From contig CAWCTH010000003.1 in the NCBI GenBank assembly GCA_963798445.1, forward strand, positions 124,001 to 188,000: a stretch of 64,000 nt of DNA. The letters are read 5' to 3'. The stretch's first letter is position 1, and the number at the start of each line of letters is the position of its first letter. The notes under the pieces are model-generated. The model was not told the origin of the DNA, ran no database searches, and saw only the letters and a list, made by a program, of their open reading frames with translations. This DNA is from DASXAI01 sp963798445. Lineage in GTDB: Bacteria; Actinomycetota; Acidimicrobiia; Acidimicrobiales; Ilumatobacteraceae. Below are positions 8,122 to 16,061 of this stretch, in pieces. The position numbers were made by a program, and so were the translations under genes.

Positions 8122-10059
8122 ATGGCTCCCGAGGTCCGCCCCTACGGCTCCTGGTCCACCCCCATCACGGCCCCCCGGGTCGTCGAGGCCGCCGTGCGCC
8201 TCGGCAACCTGCGCGCCGACGGCGAGGACCTCTGGTGGTTGGAGCTGCGGCCCCAGGAGGCGGGGCGCACCGCGTTGGTGCGCCGGCGCGCCGACGGCAC
8301 CACCGAGGACCTCCTCGCGGCGCCGTGGAACGTCCGCACCGCGGTCCACGAGTACGGCGGCGGGGCAGCGTGGTTCCGCGACTCGACGGCGTGGTTCACC
8401 AACTGGGCCGACCAGCGCCTCTACCGACTCGAACCCGCGTCGGAGCCCGTCGCCATCACGCCCGAGCCGGCCGTCCCCCGCGGCCTGCGCTACGCCGACG
8501 GCGACGTCAGCCCCGACGGCGCGCTGGTCGCCTGTGTCCGGGAGCGCCACGAGCCCGACGGCACGGTGGTGAACGAGATCGTGCAACTACCGGCTGCCGG
8601 TGGCCCGGTCGAGGTGGTGGTGACCGGGCCGGACTTCGTTTCCAACCCGCGCTGGCACCCGTCGGGCGCCGGTTTGTGCTGGCTCGAATGGGACCACCCG
8701 AACATGCCGTGGGACGGCACCCGCCTCATCGCCCGTGTCGGCGGCGAGAACGTGCTCATCGCCGGCGGCCCCACCGAATCGGTGCTGCAGCCGGTGTGGG
8801 AGCTCGGGGGCACCCTGCTGTTCCTCTCGGACCGCACCGGATGGTGGAACCTCTACCGCTGGTGGCCGTCTGACGAGGTGGAGCCGGTGGCCGTCCTCGA
8901 CGCCGAGATCGGCGAGCCCCAATGGGTCTTCGGCCGGCCCCGCTTCGGCATTGCCGAAGACAGCAGCATCGTGTTCGCCTACTGGCGCGACGGCTACGAC
9001 CACCTCGCCACGATCGACCTCAACGGTCTCGTACGCCTGCTGGACCACCTCCCGTACTGCGAGTACACGGACCTCGCCGTCGTCGGTCGCACGGCGCACG
9101 CCATCGCCGCTTCGCCGGCCCAGGAGGCGGCCGTCGTCGCCGTCGACCTGACCCAACCGACGCCGGAGGCGCAGGTGCTGCGGCCCGCCCGGGTCCTCGA
9201 TCTCGCGCCCGGCTTCCTGCCCCCGCCGGAACCGATCGAGTTCCCCACGACCGGCGGGCGCGTCGCCCACGCGCTCGCCTACGCGCCAGCCAACCCGGAC
9301 TTCGTGGCCCCCGACGGCGAGCGCCCACCCATCATCACCCTCGTGCACGGCGGGCCTACGGCGGCGGCGCGGCCGTCGCTGCAGCTCGACATCCGGTTCT
9401 GGACCAGCCGGGGCTTCGCCGTTGTGGACGTCAACTACGGCGGCTCGACCGGCTACGGCCGCCCCTACCGCGACCAGCTCAAAGGGGCGTGGGGTGTGGT
9501 CGACCTCGACGACTGCGAGGCGGCGGTGCGCTTCCTGGCCGATGCCGGACGGGCCGATCCCGCCCGCCTCTGCATCGCCGGCGGGTCTGCCGGCGGGTTC
9601 ACGGTGCTGGCCTGCCTCGCGTTCCGCCAGACCTTCAGCGCCGGCGCCGACCAGTACGGCGTGGCCGACCTGGAGGCGCTCGCTCGCGACACCCACAAGT
9701 TCGAGAGCCGCTACCTCGACACGCTGGTCGGGCCGTACCCGGCTCGCGAGGACATCTACGTCGCCCGCTCCCCCATCCATCACCTCGACGGCTTCGACCG
9801 GCCTCTCATCGTCCTCCAGGGACTGGAAGACCCCATCGTGCCGCCGAACCAGTCCGAGATGATCGTCGACGCGCTGCGGGCCAAGGGGGTGCCGGTGGCC
9901 TACGTGACGTTCGCGGGCGAGCAGCACGGCTTCCGGCAGGCCCCGAACATCATCCGCGCCCTCGAGAGCGAGCTGTCGTTCTTCGCCCAGCTGTTCGCCT
10001 TCGCGTTGCCGGACGGTGAGCACATCGAGCCCGTCTTCATCGAGAACCTGGAACGGTGA
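8122..10059 (+). CDS. S9 family serine peptidase (prolyl oligopeptidase-like)
   Basis: A 645-aa cytosolic peptidase with an N-terminal beta-propeller (residues about 20-380, repeated Asp-rich blades such as DGDVSPDGALVACV) and a C-terminal alpha/beta-hydrolase domain. The nucleophile Ser lies in GGSAGGFT near residue 488, the acid in LEDPIVPP and the His in GEQHGFRQ. HGGPTAAARP supplies the oxyanion hole. This arrangement is that of acylaminoacyl/dipeptidyl peptidases acting on short peptides. No signal peptide. The ATG lies three bases after the relic TAG at 8118. Confidence 0.94.
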   Translation: MAPEVRPYGSWSTPITAPRVVEAAVRLGNLRADGEDLWWLELRPQEAGRTALVRRRADGTTEDLLAAPWNVRTAVHEYGGGAAWFRDSTAWFTNWADQRLYRLEPASEPVAITPEPAVPRGLRYADGDVSPDGALVACVRERHEPDGTVVNEIVQLPAAGGPVEVVVTGPDFVSNPRWHPSGAGLCWLEWDHPNMPWDGTRLIARVGGENVLIAGGPTESVLQPVWELGGTLLFLSDRTGWWNLYRWWPSDEVEPVAVLDAEIGEPQWVFGRPRFGIAEDSSIVFAYWRDGYDHLATIDLNGLVRLLDHLPYCEYTDLAVVGRTAHAIAASPAQEAAVVAVDLTQPTPEAQVLRPARVLDLAPGFLPPPEPIEFPTTGGRVAHALAYAPANPDFVAPDGERPPIITLVHGGPTAAARPSLQLDIRFWTSRGFAVVDVNYGGSTGYGRPYRDQLKGAWGVVDLDDCEAAVRFLADAGRADPARLCIAGGSAGGFTVLACLAFRQTFSAGADQYGVADLEALARDTHKFESRYLDTLVGPYPAREDIYVARSPIHHLDGFDRPLIVLQGLEDPIVPPNQSEMIVDALRAKGVPVAYVTFAGEQHGFRQAPNIIRALESELSFFAQLFAFALPDGEHIEPVFIENLER

Positions 10060-10081
10060 GGCGGCCGAGCCCTAGGGCGAG

Positions 10082-11869
10082 CTACTTCCAGACGCCGGCC
10101 AGGTCGACCACGACGTCGGTGGCGACGCTGCTGGACACGCACAGCCGCCCGGCGCTGTCGAGGGCGGTGTCGGCCAGGTTGGTCACGAGATCGCCGGCCA
10201 CGTAGTTCAGCGACGACGACGGTGGCCGGGTGCCGCACGGCGCCACGCTGACGAAGCCGGCGGCGCGCGGGTTGACGACCGTGACGCTGACCGCCGCCGC
10301 CTTCCCGCCGCCGGGAACGGTGACGACGAGCTGACCCCAGTCGGCCAGGCGCCCCGAGGTGCGGGTGTCGGCCAGGCGGCTGGGCGTGGAGGCGGTGTAC
10401 CTCGACCCGCCAGGCCCGTAGCTGCCGGTGACGTCGATGACGAGGTCGACGGCGCCGTTGGCCACCACGCACACCGAGCCACTGGCGTCCAGGTCGACGA
10501 CGACGCGGTTGGCCACGATGGAACCGGCGAGCGCGTTCACGTTCGACACGACCGGCGCTGTGGCGGTGCAGGGATAGGCGGCCACGTACACCGCCACCTT
10601 CGGCAGCACGGCCGTCAGGTTGAGCGAGACCGCAGTGGCGCCGGCCGGGACGCCGGCGGTGCCGGCCACCTTCACCGTGACGGGGGTGTCGGCGACGAGG
10701 GCACCGCGCAGCGCCGACGCGGCGGCGCCGGGTCGGGTGTCGACGAGCCGGCTGGGCGTCATGGGCGTGTAGCCGGCGCCGTTGGCCCCGTAGAGACCGA
10801 ACAGGTCCACCACCACATCGGTCGTGGTGTAGCTGTAGATGCAGAAGTCGCCGTTGCCGTCGAGCATCACCGTGGATGCCGTCGCCGTCGTGCGCCAGCT
10901 CAAGTGGTTCACGTTCGAGGCCAGTGGCGGCGACTCGTCACAGGGATAGGCCGTGAGGTAGCCCGCGGCGCACGGGCCGACGGCGGTGAGGTTGACCGCC
11001 GCGGCCGATGAGCCCGTGGCGTGCAGGTCGACCTTCATGGCGTGACCGGCGCCGACGGGCACGTCGTAGCCGTCGCCGTCGCCCGGCCGCGTGTCCACGA
11101 TCCGTTCGGGCGTTGCCGTCGTGAGCCGGCCGGCGGGGGCGCTCACGGTGGGGATGGCCGCCGGGGCCGACGACGGGTCGCCCTCGGCGGCGCCGCCGCA
11201 GCGCGACGGGGTGTGGTTGTCGAGCTGGTCGACGATGAACCGCGCCAGCACGAAGGCCCCATCCGCGTTCAGGTGGACGCCGTCGCTCGTCATCCACTCG
11301 GGGTGGTTCCGGGAGTAGGCGTCCCAATCGGCGAGCACCATCGAGCCGTACTGCGCCGCCTTCGCCCGCAGCACGGCGTTGAAGCCTTGGTAGTTCCCGG
11401 CGTACTGGTACGACAGATCGCCGGTGCGATACGTGAGCCACAGCACCGTGCCCACGCCCTGGCGCGCCGCCTCGGCCACGATGGCGTCGACGCCCGTGCC
11501 GATCTCGGCGTCGTCGTAGCCGCCCATGATCACCAGGACCTGGCCGAGCCGGCCGGCGTTGGCCTGCATCACCTGCATGGCCGTGGGCGGCGGCTTGCTG
11601 CTGCAGCTCGGCGCGAGGAGCCGCTGGCACGAGGCCACGCCCCAGAACAGGTCGTACTTCGCAGAGATCACCGAGCGGGCATCGCTGTTGCGACCGGCCG
11701 AGGGGTTGTAGGTGAGGCCGAGCAGCGTGGAGTCCCCGATCAGGGCCACCTTCTGCACCGGTGGAGCGGGGGTGGCGGCGGAGGCCGGCGCGCCGGGCAC
11801 GACAAGAGCCGCCGTGCCGACGAGGAGCGCCGCCAGCCCTGCGACGAGGGAGCGCATGCCGCCCTTCAC
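10082..11869 (-). CDS. Secreted SGNH/GDSL-family hydrolase with three C-terminal DTR repeats
   Basis: A 595-aa protein with a Sec signal peptide (residues 1-31, ending ASA-A). The N-terminal domain (about 40-215) is an SGNH hydrolase: block I ALIGDSTLLG holds the nucleophile Ser and DGVHLNADG supplies the Asp/His pair. The usual block-III G-x-N-D is replaced by MGGYDD, so the oxyanion Asn is missing or substituted. The rest contains three repeats of about 115 residues, each opening with P-S/E-R-I/L-V/A-DTR and ending VVDLFG or VIDVTG type strands. Such beta-rich repeats are common on actinobacterial surface proteins. The start codon overlaps the stop of the upstream 79-aa gene by four bases. 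Confidence 0.88.
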   Translation of the reverse strand: MKGGMRSLVAGLAALLVGTAALVVPGAPASAATPAPPVQKVALIGDSTLLGLTYNPSAGRNSDARSVISAKYDLFWGVASCQRLLAPSCSSKPPPTAMQVMQANAGRLGQVLVIMGGYDDAEIGTGVDAIVAEAARQGVGTVLWLTYRTGDLSYQYAGNYQGFNAVLRAKAAQYGSMVLADWDAYSRNHPEWMTSDGVHLNADGAFVLARFIVDQLDNHTPSRCGGAAEGDPSSAPAAIPTVSAPAGRLTTATPERIVDTRPGDGDGYDVPVGAGHAMKVDLHATGSSAAAVNLTAVGPCAAGYLTAYPCDESPPLASNVNHLSWRTTATASTVMLDGNGDFCIYSYTTTDVVVDLFGLYGANGAGYTPMTPSRLVDTRPGAAASALRGALVADTPVTVKVAGTAGVPAGATAVSLNLTAVLPKVAVYVAAYPCTATAPVVSNVNALAGSIVANRVVVDLDASGSVCVVANGAVDLVIDVTGSYGPGGSRYTASTPSRLADTRTSGRLADWGQLVVTVPGGGKAAAVSVTVVNPRAAGFVSVAPCGTRPPSSSLNYVAGDLVTNLADTALDSAGRLCVSSSVATDVVVDLAGVWK

Positions 11870-12105
11870 CCCGCCGGGGCTACGTCGATCCCTGCCGCCT
11901 CCAGCACGGGCGCCACGGCCTCGACGTCGTCGGCCCGTACGAGCAGGCGGAAGCCCTCCTCGTCGACCGCGGACAGGCTCGACAGGTCGGGCTCCACCGT
12001 CACCGGGATGCCATCGGATTCGAGGCGGGCCAGGATGATCTCGATCGTGCCCACGTCGACACCGATCGGCAGCGCGACCACCTCAGGGGAAGGCTCATCG
12101 TTCAC
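11866..12105 (-). CDS. DUF2007-like small protein
   Basis: A 79-aa protein with a ferredoxin-like alternation: a helix GTIEIILARLESDGIPVTV, strand FRLLVRADD, then a second helix DVEAVAPVLEAAGI, as in the putative signal-transducing DUF2007 family (often found beside PII-like proteins). The GTG start is supported by TAGCGT seven bases upstream. It overlaps the SGNH hydrolase start (ATGA). Function unknown. Confidence 0.7.
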   Translation of the reverse strand: MNDEPSPEVVALPIGVDVGTIEIILARLESDGIPVTVEPDLSSLSAVDEEGFRLLVRADDVEAVAPVLEAAGIDVAPAG

Positions 12106-12112
12106 GCTCGGG

Positions 12113-12118
12113 ACGCTA
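12113..12118 (-). promoter_or_regulatory. -10-like box of a leaderless promoter (DUF2007-like gene)
   Basis: TAGCGT on the minus strand, seven bases before the GTG start at 12105. It also serves the downstream SGNH hydrolase gene. Confidence 0.45.
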
Positions 12119-12309
12119 GGCGACCGATGATGCCGTGGGATTGGCGCTGCGAGGCGGTAGTGTCACGGGGATCCCTCGGTCGAGGCCAGCGGCGTTCGTC
12201 CGCTCCAGCCGGTGGGTGGCGCCTCGAGCGCTGTTCTCGAACGCTCCGACGGGCTGCCTCTCTCGTCATGCGGCAACCCGAAACCCCCTGAAATCAAAAC
12301 GGAGCCATC

Positions 12310-13455
12310 TTGACCACCCTCGATCGCGTCAACGACGCGCCCGTGTCCTTCACCACGCTCGGCCTGCCAGGCGAAATCCTGGCCATCCTCGATGCCCGCG
12401 GCATCACCGACGCCTTTCCCATCCAGACCGCCACCCTTCCCGACTCGCTGGCCGGTCGCGACGTGGCCGGCCGCGCCCCCACGGGCTCCGGCAAGACCCT
12501 CGCCTTCGGCCTGCCCATGGTGATGCGGACCAACCGCGCCCGTCCCTACCATCCCCGCGCCCTCGTGCTGGCCCCCACCCGCGAGCTGGCCGCCCAGATC
12601 GCCACTGAGCTGGCCCCCCTCGCCACCGCCCGGCGGCTTCGGGTCCATTGCTTCTACGGCGGCGTCGGCTTCGAAGCCCAGCGCAAGGCCCTCAAGCGCG
12701 GCGTCGACATCGCCATCGCCTGCCCGGGTCGCCTCGCCGACCTGGTGGGGCAGCGGTCCATCAACCTCAGCGAGGTCGAGTTCGTCGTCGTCGACGAAGC
12801 CGACCGCATGGCCGACATGGGCTTCCTGCCCGAGGTGCGGCGCCTGCTCGACGCCACCGCCAGCAAGCGCCAGACGCTGCTGTTCTCGGCCACGCTCGAC
12901 GGTGACGTCGACGTGCTCATCCGCCACTACCAGACCGACCCGGTCCGCCACGAGGTGGCGCCGCCCGAGATCGGCGACGTCGATCACCACATCTGGCTGG
13001 TGAACGAGACCGAGCGCACCGAGCGCTGCGCCGAGCTCATCCGTGGCGCCGGCTCAGCCATCGTGTTCACGCGTACGCGCCACGGCGCCGACCGCCTTGC
13101 CCAGCGCCTCGAGCGCTCCGGCGTCGCCGCCGCCGCCATCCACGGCGGGCGCTCGCAGGCCCAGCGTGACCGCGCCCTGGAGGCGTTCAAGAACGGCAAG
13201 GTCCGCGCCCTCGTCGCCACCGACGTAGCGGCCCGAGGCATCCACGTGAACGACGTGGGCTGTGTCGTGCAGTACGACCTGCCCGCCGATGCCAAGGACT
13301 ACCTGCACCGCTCGGGTCGCACGGGCCGCGCCGGTGCGACCGGCATGGTCGTCACCCTGGTGCCGCACAAGTCGCGCCACGTGGCCGTCAAGATGGCCGC
13401 CGCCGCCGGTGTCGACGCCCAGGTGTCGTCGCCCACGCTTCGTCGCAGCGCCTGA
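12310..13455 (+). CDS. DEAD-box ATP-dependent RNA helicase
   Basis: A 381-aa helicase core with almost no extensions. All motifs are visible in order: Q motif (PIQTATLP), I APTGSGKT, Ia PTRELAAQ, Ib CPGRL, II VDEADR, III SAT, IV IVFTRT, V ATDVAARGI and VI HRSGRTGRAG. It unwinds short RNA duplexes, in ribosome assembly or mRNA decay and often in the cold. The start is TTG at 12310, chosen because GGAG lies five bases upstream and homology begins immediately after. The 204 bp before it contain no other gene. Confidence 0.94.
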   Translation: MTTLDRVNDAPVSFTTLGLPGEILAILDARGITDAFPIQTATLPDSLAGRDVAGRAPTGSGKTLAFGLPMVMRTNRARPYHPRALVLAPTRELAAQIATELAPLATARRLRVHCFYGGVGFEAQRKALKRGVDIAIACPGRLADLVGQRSINLSEVEFVVVDEADRMADMGFLPEVRRLLDATASKRQTLLFSATLDGDVDVLIRHYQTDPVRHEVAPPEIGDVDHHIWLVNETERTERCAELIRGAGSAIVFTRTRHGADRLAQRLERSGVAAAAIHGGRSQAQRDRALEAFKNGKVRALVATDVAARGIHVNDVGCVVQYDLPADAKDYLHRSGRTGRAGATGMVVTLVPHKSRHVAVKMAAAAGVDAQVSSPTLRRSA

Positions 13456-13459
13456 CCGT

Positions 13460-13487
13460 CCTCGCTGCGGTGTGAGCCGCAGCGAGG
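13460..13487 (+). terminator. Bidirectional terminator-like hairpin
   Basis: Perfect 11-bp stem CCTCGCTGCGG / CCGCAGCGAGG with a six-base loop, between the convergent helicase and epoxide-hydrolase genes. No U-tract, as is usual for high-G+C terminators. Confidence 0.6.
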
Positions 13488-13503
13488 TCAGGCTCTCACG
13501 CTC

Positions 13504-14667
13504 TCAGCGGACCCGCCGGAAGAAGGCGCGCACGTCCTCGACGAGCGCCTCCGGTTCCTCCATCGCCGCGAAGTGGCCCCCCGAGGGCATGCGTGTCCAG
13601 TGCTGAACGTTGTAGGCCGCGTCGACCCAGACGCGAGGCGCCTGGTACAGCTCCTTCGGGAAGATGGCGGCGCCCAGGGGTACCTGCATCCGCGGCTCGA
13701 CCTTGTCGAGGACACCGCTGCGCCGTACCTCGCAATAGAGCCGGGTCGACGAGTTGATGGTGCCTGTCACCCAGTAGATCGTGATGTTGGTGAGCAGCTC
13801 GTCGCGCGTGAAGCGCGAGTAGACGTCACCGCCACAGTCGCTCCAGGTGCGGAACTTCTCCAGGATCCAGCCGGCGAGGCCGGCCGGTGAGTCGGTGAGG
13901 CCGTAGGCCAGGGTTTGCGGCTTGGTGCCCTGGATGGCCTGGTAGCCGGTCTCGTCGGCGATGAACGCCTGGGTGCTGGCGATGCCGTCCAGCTCCTCGG
14001 GCAGCACGCCGGCCATGGCGTCGCCCTCTGTTGGCGGGAAGGCGAAGATCATGTTGACGTGGAGACCGGCCAGGTGGGCAGCGTCGACCCGGCCGAGCTG
14101 GATCGTGGCGAGGGCGCCCCAGTCGCCGCCCTGCGCGCCGTAGCGGTCGTAGCCGAGGCGAGCCATCAGCGCGGCGTTCACCTCGGCCACCGTGCGAATG
14201 TCGATGCCCGGCCGTGTGGTGGGGCCGCTGAAGCCGTAGCCCGGCATCGACGGCGCCACGACATGGAAGGCGTCGCCGGCCTCGCCGCCGTGGGCCACGG
14301 GGTCGGTGAGTGGGCCGAGGATCTTCTGGAACTCGGCCACCGAGCCCGGCCAGCCGTGGGTGAGCACCAACGGCAGCGCGTCGGGCTCAGGCGACCGGGC
14401 GTGCACGAAGTGGATGTGGATGCCGTCGATCTCGGTCTCGAACTGGGGCCACTGGTTGAGACGGGCCTCAGCGGCGCGCCAGTCGAACTCGTCACGCCAG
14501 TAGGTGCACAGCTCCTGCAGCGTGGCGAGGTCGGTGCCATAGCCCCACGCGCTGTCAGAGATCTGGTCGGGCCATCGGGTCCGGGCCAGACGGTGGCGCA
14601 GGTCGTCGAGCACGTCGCCGGCCACGTCGACGCGGTAGGGGCGGATGGCGGTCGGGTCCCCAGGCAT
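13504..14667 (-). CDS. Epoxide hydrolase (EHN domain plus alpha/beta hydrolase)
   Basis: A 387-aa soluble epoxide hydrolase of the microsomal type. An N-terminal EHN domain (IRPYRVDVAGDVLDDLRHRLARTRWPD, residues 6-32) precedes an alpha/beta hydrolase with oxyanion motif HGWPGS, nucleophile Asp in GGDWGA and the catalytic His in GGHFAAMEEP near the end. It would open an epoxide to a diol. The start at 14667 is chosen over upstream ATGs because AAGGAGG lies six to seven bases before it and the family normally begins near this point. It is convergent with the helicase and divergent from the LigD-type polymerase. Confidence 0.92.
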   Translation of the reverse strand: MPGDPTAIRPYRVDVAGDVLDDLRHRLARTRWPDQISDSAWGYGTDLATLQELCTYWRDEFDWRAAEARLNQWPQFETEIDGIHIHFVHARSPEPDALPLVLTHGWPGSVAEFQKILGPLTDPVAHGGEAGDAFHVVAPSMPGYGFSGPTTRPGIDIRTVAEVNAALMARLGYDRYGAQGGDWGALATIQLGRVDAAHLAGLHVNMIFAFPPTEGDAMAGVLPEELDGIASTQAFIADETGYQAIQGTKPQTLAYGLTDSPAGLAGWILEKFRTWSDCGGDVYSRFTRDELLTNITIYWVTGTINSSTRLYCEVRRSGVLDKVEPRMQVPLGAAIFPKELYQAPRVWVDAAYNVQHWTRMPSGGHFAAMEEPEALVEDVRAFFRRVR

Positions 14668-14750
14668 GAGCGCCTCCTTCGTCCGGGCGCGAACGTACGT
14701 CATCGCCAGCGCCGCGCCCACGCCGGCCGGATGCTTGTCGCTCGTCGCCC

Positions 14751-14798
14751 GAAGTCGTTCGCGGGCGCGCTCGATTCAGCGCGCTGGTGAACAACTTC
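14751..14798 (+). repeat. 48-bp palindromic repeat, copy 1
   Basis: Two 21-bp arms (14751-14771 and 14778-14798, 17 of 21 paired) around a six-base CGATTC loop. A 21-base stretch is identical to the element at 60177-60224 in inverted orientation. It lies between divergently transcribed genes and has no coding role. Confidence 0.75.
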
Positions 14799-14900
14799 CT
14801 GGGAGGCGGGACATGACGGGCGCAGTTGTCGAGATCATGTGGAATGGGAAGTGGGTGCGGGTGCCGACGCTGGCCCCTCGAAGCCCGCGGGCGGGCGGCG

Positions 14901-14906
14901 TACCAT
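14901..14906 (+). promoter_or_regulatory. -10-like box of a leaderless promoter (LigD-type polymerase)
   Basis: TACCAT followed by exactly six bases and the ATG at 14913; no Shine-Dalgarno is present. Confidence 0.5.
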
Positions 14907-14912
14907 GCCGTC

Positions 14913-15920
14913 ATGGCGACGCCGTCGGTGGTCGTGGCGGTGGCCGGCCGCGAGGTGGAGATCACCAGCCCGGACAAGGTCTTCTTCGCCGACCGGGGTG
15001 ACACCAAGCTCGACCTCGTGCACTACTACCTCGCGGTGGCCGAGCCCGTCATGGCGACCATGGGCAACCGCCCGGTCCTGCTGCAGCGCTTCCCGAACGG
15101 CGCCGGCGGCACCTCGTTCTTCCAGAAGCGGGTCGGCGACAAGACGCCGGCGTGGCTCGAGACCACCATCGTCAGCACGCCGAACGGGACCACCTCGCGC
15201 GCCTTGGTGATCGCCGACATGGCCCACCTGCTGTGGGCCGTGAACCTGGGCTGCCTCGGCTTCCACTCCTGGCCGGTGCGCATCAACGACCTCGAGCACC
15301 CCGACGAGCTGCGCATCGATCTCGACCCGGGCCCCGGCACGACCTTCGCCATGGCGCAGGAGGCCGCCGGCTGCGTGCGGGCGCTCCTCACCGACCTGGG
15401 ACTCACCGGCTACATCAAGACCACCGGCAACCGGGGTCTGCACATCTATCTGCGGCTGCAGCAACGCTGGGACAGCATCGAGGTGCGAGCGGCGGCGGTG
15501 GCCATCGCCCGCGAGTTGGAGCGCCGCCACCCGACGCTCATCACGGCGGCCTGGTGGAAGGAGGAGCGCGGTGAGCGCATCTTCGTCGACTTCAACCAGA
15601 ACGCCCCGCACAAGACGGTCTTCGCGCCGTGGTCGGTGCGGGCCCGTGAGATGGCACCGGTGTCGTGTCCGGTCCGCTGGGACGAGGTGGACGCCGTCCG
15701 GCCCGACGACCTCACGATCGCGGTCGTGCCCGAGCGCCTGAAACGACTCGGCGACCCGTGGGCCACCATGGACGATCACCCGAACTCACTCGAGCCGCTG
15801 CTCGAGTTGGTGAAGCGTGACCAAGCCGCCGGGCTCGCCGACGCGCCGTGGCCCCCCGTGTATCCCAAGATGGACGGGGAGCCACCGCGCGTGGCACCGA
15901 GCCGGGCTCGCAAGCGCTGA
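14913..15920 (+). CDS. Stand-alone LigD-type DNA polymerase/primase domain
   Basis: A 335-aa archaeo-eukaryotic-primase-superfamily polymerase corresponding to the PolDom of LigD, without ligase or nuclease domains. The catalytic acidic pair is in LRIDLDPGPG (about D136 and D138). Phosphate-binding GNRGLHIYLR and FVDFNQNAPHKT are the other signature blocks. In bacterial non-homologous end joining such proteins fill gaps with ribonucleotides, together with Ku and a ligase; neither partner is in the window. The ATG at 14913 is six bases after TACCAT; the longer upstream reading is not homologous. Confidence 0.92.
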   Translation: MATPSVVVAVAGREVEITSPDKVFFADRGDTKLDLVHYYLAVAEPVMATMGNRPVLLQRFPNGAGGTSFFQKRVGDKTPAWLETTIVSTPNGTTSRALVIADMAHLLWAVNLGCLGFHSWPVRINDLEHPDELRIDLDPGPGTTFAMAQEAAGCVRALLTDLGLTGYIKTTGNRGLHIYLRLQQRWDSIEVRAAAVAIARELERRHPTLITAAWWKEERGERIFVDFNQNAPHKTVFAPWSVRAREMAPVSCPVRWDEVDAVRPDDLTIAVVPERLKRLGDPWATMDDHPNSLEPLLELVKRDQAAGLADAPWPPVYPKMDGEPPRVAPSRARKR

Positions 15921-16047
15921 TCACGCCGCGGCTCATCACGCGGCTGGCGAGCACGGCGTCCCGCTTGATGCCGGCTGGACGCCGCCGCGCCAAGCGGGCC
16001 ACGAGCGCGGACCCAGCCCTGTCACGAGGTCGAAGCCGTTGGCGCCC

Positions 16048-16053
16048 TAGCCT
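16048..16053 (+). promoter_or_regulatory. -10-like box of a leaderless promoter (DUF2207 gene)
   Basis: TAGCCT eight bases before the GTG at 16062, same spacing class as other leaderless starts here. Confidence 0.4.
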
Positions 16054-16061
16054 CCCTCGAC

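Noticed and set aside
14813..15001. 62-codon ORF with GGGAGG six bases before its ATG, running into the LigD-type gene
   Set aside because: The first 20 codons look plausible (MTGAVVEIMWNGKWVRVP) but the rest is the LigD gene read out of frame. It could be a relic; not supportable as a gene.
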